Source of the DNA: Liquidambar formosana
Taxonomy: Eukaryota; Streptophyta; Magnoliopsida; Saxifragales; Altingiaceae
DNA length: 64,000 nucleotides
Direction of reading: 5' to 3'
Assembly (NCBI GenBank): GCA_039720395.1
Contig: CM077827.1
Span: 21,003,117 to 21,067,116 of the forward strand
Shown piece by piece: positions 34,786 to 45,679 of this stretch. Under the pieces are notes generated by a model. It made no database searches. It was given only the letters and a program-made list of their open reading frames with translations, and was not told the DNA's origin. Within the stretch, counting starts at the first letter, position 1. Every line of letters begins with the position of its first letter. The position numbers and the translations under genes are program-made.

Positions 34786-35079
34786 ATTGGAGAGTTTTCA
34801 ATGTTTGTTGCGTTTCTATATTCTCTCCTTTTTTATTTGACTATCCCTTTTGAAAGAACACGTTTTTTTTTTATTTTTTATTTAGAAAACCTCTTTAAAT
34901 GTTTTCATATCAATATAAATATTTTAACATTCATTAAGCATACAAAACATTGAAAAATGTAAAATACTCATGAGAAAAGGTATCTTAGGAAATCAATTAA
35001 AAAAAAAGTCATTGAATTTATGAATAGGACAATAATTTGGAACATCCCAAAAGGAAGACAACAAAAGAGGAATGGATGA

Positions 35080-35570
35080 AACATTATTATATAGAACCCA
35101 ATTTGATGACGTGGCATCTAATAAGATGATCTTGGACAATCTTGGAAAACAACCGGACAATGCCAAAGGAAAATGGGTGGAATAACTACGAAGTGTCTTA
35201 TGGACTTATAGAATCATAAGGAGGCATCCAATTGGAGAAACACCATTCTATTTGGCGTATAGGACTAAAGCAATCATTTCTATGTAAGTCAATGAACTTA
35301 CACTTAGGTTACCCTATAGTAGACCAAGGCCACAATAGTATGTAAGAACTCATATTGGTTGCCTATCACCAAAAGCTCATGAGGCACTATAATCGAAGGG
35401 TGAAGCATTGGCACATCAAGCATGGAGATTTAGATCTACAAAAGGTGTTTAAAAACACGAAAGGTTTTAGGCCCAACCTAAAGAGGACTCTATTTGGTGT
35501 CAAAAGTGTACGACGAAAGAGCATACATATTGCAGACTCTAGATGGCAAGGACCTGCCAAAGGCTAAGAA
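35080..35570 (+). pseudogene. Ty3/Gypsy integrase C-terminal remnant
   Basis: With stops and frame changes, the plus strand reads the end of a retrotransposon integrase: KWVE, LRSVLWTYRIIRRHPIGE then TPFYLAYRTKAI, and later LMRHYNRRVKHW and GDLDLQKVF. These match the TPF.LAYG.EA(V/I) and YN.RVK...GDLVLRKV consensus of plant Gypsy integrases, Tat/Athila type by impression. Several in-frame stops make it non-functional. No flanking LTR could be paired with it. Confidence 0.7.
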
Positions 35571-36431
35571 TGCAACCCACTTTAAAAAAAAAAAAAAATA
35601 CTATCAGTAAGCATGTAACTCCTTTAACGATCAATAAAATGCTTCGTTTTTTTTTTTTTTTCTCACACAAAAATGTAAAAAGTAATAATAAACTAACCTA
35701 TAATTAAAAAACAAGGTTCTACGCCTCAATATTAAAGAAACAACATTCTTAATCTTTTGCATAAAGAAATGATGAATAAAAAAAAAAGCATTGCATGTCC
35801 TAAACATTTGTGTTTAAAACTCCACAAAAGAATGAAACAAAAAAAGAGCAGGAATAATCAACTACAACTATGACACCAAACAAAGTCCTCAATAACATAA
35901 GGAATTACAAATGATCTAGGGGGCATCCTTCCACTTGCATCAGCATCAGCATCAGCATTAAGAGAAAGCTTGATCCCATAATCCAGGTAGGCCTTAGCAT
36001 ATCCATCCATATAGACTAGCTCATAACCTTTGTCTCGACCTCTAGATTGTCATTCTTCTACACCAACAACTCTAGATAGGTACCTGTTGTTCCAGCTCAT
36101 CATTGGCAAAATCACACAGTTCCACTCGCGGCTTCTCCTTCTCCCCCTAGCAGCCTCCCTAAGTAGCTCGGCTTCCTCCTCCTCCTCAGCTCCTAAAAAC
36201 GGCCACTGTTGTGACAAAACTTCCTAACCTATTCCTACTTCTTGGTCTTGTATATAATCTGAAATGGGTTATAGTCTACCCTTCAGATCATTAAAGGCTA
36301 CCTAAGATGAGGAAGATTTGAAGATACTCGATGATAGCATAGGCAAATAACCTAAACAAAAGTCTCAAGTGAAGTGAAAAAATATAATAGCGTTAGTACA
36401 TTCGGTAAGTTTGAAAAATGGGAAAGCATAT
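35571..36431. other. Intergenic, probably decayed retroelement
   Basis: Downstream of the integrase remnant. A (CATCAG)n-like run lies near 35937-35958 and a serine-coding CTCCTC run near 36174-36190. It may be the 3' internal part of the same retroelement; no domain is visible. Confidence 0.35.
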
Positions 36432-36807
36432 TATAGGATCGAATGTTAACCATTTCACCTCAAAACCAGCTAGCTAGCGTCAAAAGAGACACCCTTAAAT
36501 CTTTTAAATGGCAGCAAAGTAGTTAAACACCACGGTTTGAGTTGTCTCAACCAGCATAATGCTGACCCTAGCCTTGCAACCCTGTAGTCTAGGCCAATAA
36601 TCACCCCCCAAGTATATGTCATGCCTTCCTAGATACTCGAATTCGTGACCTTACTCTAATACCAATTGTAGAACTAAGTGCTAACCATTTCACCTAAAAT
36701 CAGTTGGCGTCAGGCACCTTTAAATATTTTAACGGGCAGTGCAACAATCTACCATAGTTCGAATAGACTTAACTGGCATGATGTTGGCCCTCTAGTACAA
36801 GCCAACA
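36432..36807 (-). mobile_element. TRIM retrotransposon, minus strand
   Basis: Two similar LTRs, 36432-36603 and 36667-36807, enclose only about 63 bp. Each begins (T/A-variant of) TGTAGAACTAAGTGCTAACC on the plus strand. CCCCCCA (36604-36610) is the complement of a polypurine tract. CTCTAATACCA (to 36664), two bases from the right LTR, is the complement of the initiator-Met tRNA primer-binding site (TGGTATCAGAG). The order LTR, polypurine tract, primer site, LTR fixes the minus orientation. Flanks CATAT/CATAA match at 4 of 5 bases. No coding capacity. Confidence 0.75.
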
Positions 36808-37106
36808 CATAACTTCACCGCTCTTGACAAAGCTTTGATGATCACTTCATGAAAGTTAACCTCTCTACTTCAAACGACATGATTATCTCTTGAGCAATCG
36901 CGACCCTAACTAAGGAAGAGAATAGTCAAACATTTTCAACGGAACCTTACCTATCTTGAAATAAGGCCTCTACATGTCTGTAAAAGGTGAAGGGGCTTTG
37001 ATTGCCCTTTTCTTGCCTTTATCTTTGGAAGAAGACACAGTAGATTCTTCTACTGTCATCTTCGATCTCCTTATTCATCATAGGTCCAAAGCTATGCTAA
37101 GGGGCA

Positions 37107-37685
37107 AGGATGTTCGTGGTTTAGTTTGGTTCGCTTTTAAGGGAAATTTCAAACCAAAACAACTTCGGTTTACTACTTACTGAAAAAACCAAATCATACT
37201 TTATATATATATATATCGCATTGGTTTGGTTTCGATTTTTGCCAATCAAGTTGCATCAGATCATCGATGATTGGATACATATAACAAAATAGGAAAAATG
37301 GCAATTCTAATTAAAAATAAAAACGAATTTAATAATAGCTTTAGACATTGTCACCTAAAAAAATCACTAAACATTGTATCAAAATGGAAACATATTAACA
37401 TATGTCAATCCAAGTAATTAGAAATTTATGTATTGAAGTTTTATATATAATATTATTAATATATTATTATCAAAATGTATTTATGTATTGGTTTTTTTAA
37501 CATGCAAACCAAAACCAAACCAAATTAATTCAGTTTTTTAAAATTGGAACCAAAACCAAACCAAAAGGAAAACAAAACAAAAAAACAAAAAAAAAAAAAA
37601 AAAAAAACAAACAAACAAACTAAACTAGCCAATTTGGATTGCTTCAGATCGATTCTCAGTTTACTTAAACCATAAACAACCCTAG
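37107..37685. mobile_element. Possible hAT-like MITE
   Basis: Left AAGGATGTTCGTGGTTTAGT and right complement TAGGGTTGTTTATGGTTTAA are imperfect inverted ends. Between them lie GGTTTGGTTTCG-type and AACCAAAACCAAACC-type stretches that pair with each other. Non-coding, with a poly(A) run at 37584-37607. No TSD found. Confidence 0.4.
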
Positions 37686-38808
37686 TAGGGTGTATACTAG
37701 GCCATACCCTCCCCTAAATAGCCTAGGGTAGAGACACTAGGTTGGGTAATTTAAACCTCTAAATCAACAACACAACGAATGAATGAGTACTGGTACAATT
37801 GGGGGTTGGTTTGGCTATGTGCCTGACAAGTCAATCATTCCAACCACTTTATGACAGTGTGAAGAAGAGCCATTAGTTCTCATTGATTTCCTAGTTATAG
37901 GAAAGGGATCTCCCACCAAGCCTTTCATTTTACTTCTTGACTAGCTTCCTCAAATATCAGTTTTTCCCAAGCACCATCAATAAGAGGCAACTCTACAACA
38001 ACTGAATCTGCTAATAAATTCACAAAACTTATCAAATCTGTAACACCCATAATTTTAATGAGATATTAAGGGTTTAATCCACTATTAATATGGATATTAG
38101 TGAATTTTGGCGTTTCGTCCATGCTTGGGTATGGCATGCGATGAATGATGTTAAATTTTGCATAGAATAAATGTTAATGTGCATGGATGTGGCATTATAT
38201 ACATTTTAATTCAAATTTGGGCATTTTCTAGGTAGACCAATTGATTAGGCCTTGATGCTGATCGATCAATCGAAGGATAGCAAGATATCACCTTGTTTTC
38301 TCTACCCAGCCCGTTTGATCGGGCCTTTAAACCCCAGTTGATCAAGGTTCGACGGTTTTTTTAATTATTTTTAAATGTGCTAAATGATGTTTTTACCCTA
38401 CCTTAACTCCTTTACTACCTTGGCCCAACCTTTTACACACCAGATCTAGTTTTTGGAAAAAGAGATAGCAAAAGAGGAGAAAGAAAGAGAGCTCATGGAT
38501 GTGAAGGGGATGGGGGTTTTCGACTATGCATGTGGGTTTCCTCCACTCCTTTCCTTACCTTGATGCTTGAGAATGCATTTTTGGGTTAGATTCATATTCT
38601 CCAACCTCTTGTTGAAGATTGGAGCTTGTACGTGGCGACTTGAGCTTGGATTTCGAAAGATTTTGGGTATGCATGTTCATCTTCATCATGTTCTTGAATT
38701 TTTTGAGTTGGGACCTCTATTACCTTCATCAATCAAGACATTTGGGATCTTTATCTTAACCCTTTATAATGAGATTTATTTGATGGCATCCTTAAGTAAT
38801 ATTTATTT

Positions 38809-40623
38809 GGGTATGTTGTCCCAAATAACAATCCAAGAGGGGGTGAATTGAATTATAAAACTAATAATGAAATCTTTTTCAGTTTTTGAGAAACTTCAAG
38901 AATCAATAAGAATACACAAATATGTAAATCTTGAAAACACAATAATAGGAAAGAGTAAGAGAGTGCAAACACAAGATTTAATGAGATTTGGTCTTCCCGC
39001 CTACGTCCTCGCCTCAAGAACTGCGCTTAAGGATTCTAAACAATCTACTATTACAATTTCCTTGCGAGTAGAGATCAAACCTTTTATAAAGAGAAGCTCT
39101 TTTCCAAGACAAATCACTATTTGTTTCACTAGGGTTCTCACAACCCTTACAAACTTTGAATAGAAGTTGTTTGCTGTGAAACAATCTCTCTCTTAAAGTA
39201 ATTGCAACACTTGAAAAGTCAACACTCTTCTAATGATTGCTCAATGAAAGCTCTTTAAGAATTAAGACTAGAATGCTCAATTATAAATATTAGAATTGAT
39301 TGTGTATTGATGCTTATAAATGAGTTTGAATGTTTACATTTATACCCATTTGGTTTAATATAGCCGTTAGAAGCATTAAATGCTGGGAAAAAGCCATTTG
39401 GTGGTATTAAATGCACCATTTACTTTTCAAAAAACTAGCTATTATAGCCAATTCGCAAAATGTAGTCGACTATACCTTTGGTGTAGTCAACTACACATTC
39501 CAGTAGCTGAATGTGGAGTCTTCTGCTTGATGTAGTCGACTACATCGTTCATGTAGTTGACTAAACCAACCTGAAATGCTAGTTCAGCTTCTTTTCATGT
39601 GTTTTTCAACACTTAAGTCCATGTTAATCAACCTAAGCCTCTTTTGAATGATAAAATCAATTAATTTAAGGTCCTAAGGTCCATCTAGGTCACTTAGAGA
39701 AATAACATGAGCAACCATGTACAATATAGACCTAAATCCTCACTCATAACCCATAAATGCATTTGTTGATAGTGCTAGCTTGATCTTGAGTGCTTGTAAG
39801 TCTTTGGTTTGCTTTCTATGCTTTCATTGTGTTATGCTTGAGTGTCCTTAATGTTTTAAGCATGTGCTTGAAGTATCATGCACTTCATTGTGACTTTGGG
39901 TAGCTTGACTATGATGTTCCTGAGTCAGATTATCCTTATGCTTATGTTTGATATAAATTGAGCTCATGTACCTACTTTTGATCATAATCTTGACATTAAA
40001 CCATTAGCACTAACATCAATCCCTTATTATCATCAAAATCATAGAGATAACCTTGGTTGAAAAACATTAGGCTAACAGTGTAAATTGCACTTTAGGGTCC
40101 AAAGTTTGAGTCAAATTTCACTTTAGGGTCCAAAGTTTAAATTACATTAATTCAATACTCAAATTATTAGTTGAATTGTAATTTGGGGCCTATTGTTAGA
40201 ATTTTCATTATTATCCCTACTTTGCCCATTTTATGGGTTTGAAAACCCTATTTTACCCATATAATATCTAATAAACTTTTATATTTTAGTCAGATTTGAA
40301 TCACTCCTATCTTCTCTCTCTCTTTATATTACTTCTATCAACATTTAATAAACCTTTATATTTTCTATTTAGAAAACTATAAATCTGATAGCAGAGTGGT
40401 TTAGATCTGATCAAAATATAAAGGTTTATTAAATGTTGACAGGGGTAAATCAGGGTTTACAAACTCATAAAAAAGGTAAAGTAGGGATAAAACAGAAAAT
40501 TTTGACTGTAGACCCCAAATTGCAACTCAACTAATAATTCGGGTATTGTTTTATCATAATTTAAACTTTGGACTCTAAAGTAAAACTTGACCTAAACTTT
40601 AAACCCTGAAGTGCAATTTACCC
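38809..40623. mobile_element. Mutator-like fold-back MITE, split by a solo LTR
   Basis: Starts GGGTA at 38809 and continues after the nested LTR as AAATTGCACTTTAGGGTC (40083 on) to the end GTGCAATTTACCC at 40623. Perfect 9-bp TSDs TATTTATTT lie at 38800-38808 and 40624-40632, as expected for the Mutator superfamily. Without the insertion it is about 546 bp, nearly all two inverted arms of roughly 240 bp each. Non-coding. Confidence 0.85.
38814..40077 (+). mobile_element. Solo LTR inserted in the first bases of a MITE
   Basis: Begins TGTTGTCCC (38814) and ends GGCTAACA (40077), 1264 bp, with TSDs GGGTA (38809-38813) and GTGTA (40078-40082), one mismatch. Removing it and one duplicate restores a MITE end, which confirms the boundaries. 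It carries a CCAAGAGGGGGTGAATTG phrase and a TTTTATAAAG TATA-like site at about 39082. A Copia origin is my impression only. Confidence 0.75.
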
Positions 40624-40804
40624 TATTTATTTTCATACAAGTCTTGGACCATTCATCTTACTCACTCTCTCTATTATTCTTATCCAAAAATTTTTTATAA
40701 ATAAAATCGTTCTGTCCTAACTCAGAGTGGTACCTAAAATTATTTAAATTATAAACGTTATAATCTATTAAAAAAAAAAAAAATCTTTTACAAGTCAATT
40801 ATAT

Positions 40805-40834
40805 CCACGTGCAATGCACGTCTGCATCAACCAG
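40805..40834 (+). mobile_element. Possible 3' end of another Helitron
   Basis: CACGTGCAATGCACGT is a perfect hairpin, followed by CTGCATCAACCAG and then T. Plant Helitrons end in such a GC-rich hairpin about ten bases before CTRR. Here the last four bases are CCAG, one change from CTAG. It abuts the TC start of the next Helitron, so two may lie end to end. Confidence 0.4.
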
Positions 40835-42760
40835 TCTATACTAACTATAAAAAGATGAATGTGAGAAAAACTTTTGATTGACTAATATACCCTTATTTTA
40901 ATTTTTAAATACACAACTATCCTTCTGCATATATAGGAAATATAGTAATATAAAACACATACCTTAATAAGAATTCTAAGGAAATTATAATTCTTATAAT
41001 AATTAAATAAAACCAAACCCAAATAGGAATTCTAAGGAAACAGAAACTATAGTTCTATCTTAAAAAAACTTTTGATTGACTATATTGCCCCTAATAAAAT
41101 ACATAAATACGGTATTACCCATTGCCTACCCTATTCATAATCCGTCAAATATACTTTGAAAAAGCCCTAGCCGTCTAAAACTCTTCTTCTTGACTGTATC
41201 CTTTTAGCTTTCCTATGCCAGCACATTCTCCAATTTGTTGGGCATTCAAACTCTACTTACGACCTTGATCTTCACAGATAGGTTAGTCTTCCTCAAACAA
41301 TGTTTTCTTTGTTAAGATTGGTATTACAATTTTTTTCCTTGGAATATATTTGGCTTAGAGAAAATTGGGGAGAAGAACATAAAATTAATAGTTTGATGTA
41401 TTGTTTCGTGTAGTTTTGGTTTTTCAAACATTAGGGTAATCATGAAAGTGAAGGTAGATTTATTTGGCTCAATAAAGTAGAGGTGTTATTTTTTTAAAAA
41501 TTTTTTTTCATTGTCAGATTTAACGTATTGAGTTGTTTATTTATTTCTATTTGTTGGTTGCCAGAAAAATCAAAGAAGATAAAATAAAAGAAAATACAAC
41601 TTGATTACATGTTTAATGTTATTTGGATTTTCCAAAAATGAAGAACTCAGTTCAACTTAACCAAGTAATTGTGTTTTGCTCGATCAAGTGGGCGAAGGTT
41701 TTTATTGAAGTTGGTAGAAGACGTTTTGACTCAGGTCTTGTTATTTCATCCAGCCCACATTGATGGCTTTCTAAACTTACATAATGTAGAAAAGTGTTAC
41801 ATCCCATGATAGAAATCACGAGATGCCAAAAAAGAAAAAAAAAAATCATTAAACATATATGAACACCAACTGCTTGTTTGAATGCATCATAAAACAATAT
41901 CTTATATATGGTTTTATGGAGAAATTTTTTTGAAACTTATGTTAAATTTTTTTAGTTAACAGAAAGTGGCAACAGATCGAGCTTTTAAATTTTTTTGAAG
42001 CTAAGAAAAGGGAAATGGGTTGACCATTCTTGGATTTGACATGGAGTGGAGACTGGCAGCTAGAAAAAGTTGGTACAACTAGCTGAAATTTCATTTTGGC
42101 ATAATTTCAGTTTGCTTCTTGGATGTAATTTCCCGAAGTGATATATTCGTATTATTAAAATTCTTATTTTGTTATTATCGGCCTGTTGGTTAGATCCATG
42201 TAGGCTATGTTCGGTAGCATCCGAATGCAATGCTTTGTTGTAACATTTAGGGATTTAAAACGTTTGTGGACAGAGTTCCATAAATAAATAAAAATGCGAT
42301 TTGATTTATTTAATTTTATCCCTTTATTTTTCTTTTACAATTCTTATTATGATAATCTTATCTTCTTAAATTTTTATATGAAGTTATGTTTTCTATAGTT
42401 TATTTAATTGTGGAAAATGCTGCCATGTCATGAGCACCCCTTATTATGAGTTTCCATGAACTCTCCTTATATTTATACAATTCATAGCATCACCAAGTTC
42501 ATTTTGTGAACTTTAATTTTTCTCAACCTCCAAATTTTAATATAATAGCATCACCAATACTATATCTTATTGTAACATACATTTCTCAAACTCAATAATG
42601 GTTTGAAACTTTCATTTTTGTGTTTCGACCTCATTTAAGTAATTATTTTTTGAGTCATTTTTTATTTATTTGATGGTTTTTGTGTTGACAAATCTATTTT
42701 AAAAAAGAAGAAACCAAAACAAAAAGTAATTCATGTGCGTTGCATGTGTGCACCAACTAA
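40835..42760 (+). mobile_element. Helitron, non-autonomous
   Basis: Starts TCTATACTAACTATAAAAAG at 40835 and ends with hairpin-bearing CATGTGCGTTGCATG, then TGTGCACCAACTAA at 42760, followed by T. A TC start, a terminal hairpin, a CTAA end and a 3' flanking T are the Helitron signature. No RepHel protein is coded. Positions 41156-41290 look like the start of a host gene: an AAGCCCTAGCC telobox-like motif followed by a CTTCTTCTT leader; this may be captured sequence. Confidence 0.65.
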
Positions 42761-43882
42761 TAATATATAAAGAAATAAAGTTCACGTCAACATTGTTAGA
42801 CGCATCGTTTTATTTGAGGGTAATTTTTTCGTTTAACATGATTCGACAATACTGTTTACAAACTGATATTGACAGGGTATGTTAGTATAATTTCAAAAAA
42901 TAAAGGGGTAATTAATGTATTTGCTTAACAAATACGGGGTATAGATGTAATTTATCCTTTTATATGATGGTGACGGGGTAAGGTTTTATTGAAAACTAGA
43001 GGGGCCGAAAAGCCCGATGACGGATTCACCAGACAGTAGACTGCTGTTCTCACCACTGAAAATGCATTGGGATCAGTTCGATTTTCTTGGTGTTGATAAA
43101 TCGTCAACACACAATGTTCAGAAAAGTCAAAGACCAACTCATCAAACTCATATTAAAACAGTTAAAACCCAAAGTAAATCTTGTCTCTTTCCGAGACAGT
43201 TTTGCAACAACAGCACCTGCCCATCTACTCTTCCCCTTCTCTGCTCTCTGCAACTTTGAATCTCCGCTATTTCTTGCCCGAACCCTCCTTCCCCATCTCC
43301 ATTTGGGACACCACATTGCATTGTTTCAGCTTCTGCTTTCAAAGTTCAGCAACCTTACATTCTGTGAGCTTTATTTCTTGTCCATTTTGGTTTGTTTCTT
43401 CTACTTAATTGTCATTTATTGTTATGTTAATTAGATGAACTCTATGTTTATAGTCCTACTCATTGTGAAAATGTAGGGTATTGTGGAAAGTCATCCTTTT
43501 TCTTTGCTTTTGGCATTACTGATGATAAGGGTTTCTTCCCCCTCCTCCCCTCCCCCGCCATTTTTTTTTTTTTTTTTTTTTTTTGAGTTGGTTTGGTTTT
43601 CATTTGTACAAATGGGGTGCTGGGGAAGTTACATATAGTGAGCTTCTTGCATAGGTGGGTCTATAAGATCTTTTCTAGCTATCCCCCATTGCCTCTTCTC
43701 TCCTCTTGTTTAGCCAATCTTCTGTTTTCCTTCAATTGGTTAGTGTTTGTTTAACTCTACGAGAATTTTTCGCCATATTTTCCTACATTTCTACATTTCT
43801 TTATCTCTGCAATTTCTACTCTTGTATTCAGTTCAATTTTCTTGTCCATTTCCCCAATTGTATTCTTCATTTATAGGTTCTG

Positions 43883-43913
<31 letters not shown>

Positions 43914-43983
43914 TCTTGGGTGGAAAAAATTGTGGCATCTTTGTAGCTTCTAAAGTTTCGGAGTAAGGGTTGTTAAGGAAGGC
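42761..43983 (+). promoter_or_regulatory. Upstream region and 5' UTR of the receptor kinase gene
   Basis: After the Helitron the sequence becomes less AT-rich and pyrimidine-rich, with CT-rich stretches (43180-43350, 43880-43910) typical of plant leaders. It holds T24 at about 43560-43584. A 5'-UTR intron is possible. No convincing TATA box was found. Short open frames on both strands (43017-43434) overlap and look non-coding. Confidence 0.4.
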
Positions 43984-44884
43984 ATGCAGTCAATCTGTTT
44001 GATTATTTTATTGGTGATCGAAATGGCATTAGGAGAATCAGATTTGGAAGCACTTTTGGAACTCAAGAAAGGGTTCCAGAAAGACCCTTCAGGGCAGGTT
44101 GTTGGTTCATGGGATTCTAAATCCTTGACATCTGATGGGTGTCCACAAAACTGGTATGGAATTGAATGTAGCAATGGTAGCGTGACATCAATCACCCTAA
44201 ACGGTGTGGGTTTGGTTGGAGACTTTAGTTTCTCTGCTATTTCCAGTCTTACAATGCTTCGAAACTTATCAATTTCAGACAACCAGTTGACCGGAAATAT
44301 GTTGAAAGTTGGCTCAATTGAGTCATTGGAAATGTTGGATCTTTCGCACAATTTATTTAATGGCTCTATACCTTCTGAATTGATGGAAATAAAGAATTTA
44401 GTGCTTCTAAATCTTTCCTTGAACAATTTTGAAGGCACTATCCCCTCTGGTTTTGAAAATCTTGAACAATTGCGGTATCTTGATTTGCTTGCTAATGGGT
44501 TTTCTGGGGATATGATGGATCTTCTGTCTCGATTGGGTAGTGTGGTACATGTTGACCTCAGCAACAATCGGTTCTCTGGATCACTGGACTTGGGACTTGG
44601 AAACTCTAGTTTTGTTTCAACAATACAATATTTAAATATTAGCCACAATTCCTTGACTGGAGAGCTCTTTGCTCATGATGGGATGCCATATTTTGACAGT
44701 TTAGAGGTGTTCGATGCTAGTAATAATCAGTTTGTGGGTAATATTCCTTCCTTCAATTTTGTTGTCTCTCTTCGGATACTTCGGCTTGGAAGCAACCAGT
44801 TATCAGGGTCTCTACCTGAAGCTCTATTGCAAGAGAGCTCAACAATGTTGTCTGAACTGGATCTCAGCCTTAATCAGCTTGAAG
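43984..44884 (+). CDS. LRR receptor-like kinase, exon 1 (signal peptide and LRRs)
   Basis: Part of a membrane receptor-like kinase of the plant LRR-III type, close to Arabidopsis At5g10020/At2g27060. Residues 1-17 form a signal peptide (LIILLVIEM core). An LRR N-terminal cap with DLEALLELKKGF and C-x7-W-x-GIEC follows (about 20-60), then repeats of the LxxLxxLxLSxNxFxGxIP kind to residue 300. The exon ends at 44884 with donor GAAG/GTATTT in phase 1; joining to exon 2 gives LEGPVGSIT, in frame. With exons 2 and 3 the coding sequence is 3057 nt, exactly 1019 codons with stop. The open frame past 44884 is intron read-through. Confidence 0.93.
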
Positions 44885-45420
44885 GTATTTCAACTATGAC
44901 AGTATATTGTACCTCTTATCTTATATTAGTTCTGTTTATGTCAATCATAGACAAATTATAAAGAATACACAACTAAGTGCTATCAGTCTTTTTTTTTTTT
45001 TTTTTTTGTTTTGGGGGGGGGGGGATTTATTCTCCGCTTTTTCCTGGATGCATTTAGGTCTTAACATACATATCTGTGTGTTTTACTTTCACAACCTTCA
45101 ATGCTAGATAACAATTCAATTTCAGCTTTTTTCCTGGATGCATTTTGGTCATTGCAGTCAATATTACCATATTGGATTGTAGTTTGTAATGGTTTTGATT
45201 GAAATAGATGCTTTCTTTTTATTTTCTAGTTTCTGGAAATAGTTTTTCTCCAGTCTTAATGTCGTCTAAGTAAAAATAGGCAGGGAAAAAAGAAAAAAAG
45301 AAAAGGAAAAAAAAAAAAAAAAAAGAAGATCTTTTTGATGGTCATCATAACTGGAAAGGGCCAGTTCATCAATTTCTGGATAATGATGTGACCAGCATCT
45401 AGCCTGTTTCATTAAAAGAT

Positions 45421-45441
45421 GTATGTGTGTGTGTGCGTGCA

Positions 45442-45476
<35 letters not shown>
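45421..45476. repeat. (GT)n microsatellite
   Basis: An interrupted TG/GC-TG run ending in about 15 perfect GT units, inside intron 1. Confidence 0.9.
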
Positions 45477-45480
<4 letters not shown>

Positions 45481-45679
45481 GAAAGCAAGCTTGAAATTAA
45501 TTTAGTGTTTTCATGTAATCAGATGAAGTTTAATATAGGGTATTCACATTTGCTAGTTCCAAACAACAGCCATATAAAGTTTTCCTATTGGTAATGGTTG
45601 GTAAATCCTACAATTTCACCTATTGAAGTCATCTAAATCACCATAAGCCATGTCAATCCGCCTCAAAAATACAAAAAGG

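Larger units (their letters stand above)
38039..40740 (+). mobile_element. LTR of the solo-LTR-A family, interrupted
   Basis: Its first 20 bases, TGTAACACCCATAATTTTAA, are identical to the start of solo LTR A (1261). Similarity fades after that. Positions 38039-38808 and about 40633-40740 are the LTR; the middle is the Mutator-like MITE with its nested solo LTR. The 3' end is not recognised, so the right boundary is approximate and the copy may be truncated. Confidence 0.5.

Noticed and set aside
35920..36240. Possible coding exon with a serine-rich frame
   Set aside because: The frame comes from CAT/CAG and CTC repeats in probable decayed retroelement sequence and has no supporting splice sites.
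43950..44648. 232-codon open frame antisense to receptor kinase exon 1
   Set aside because: It mirrors the LRR codon pattern of the real exon and has no recognisable domain or signals of its own.
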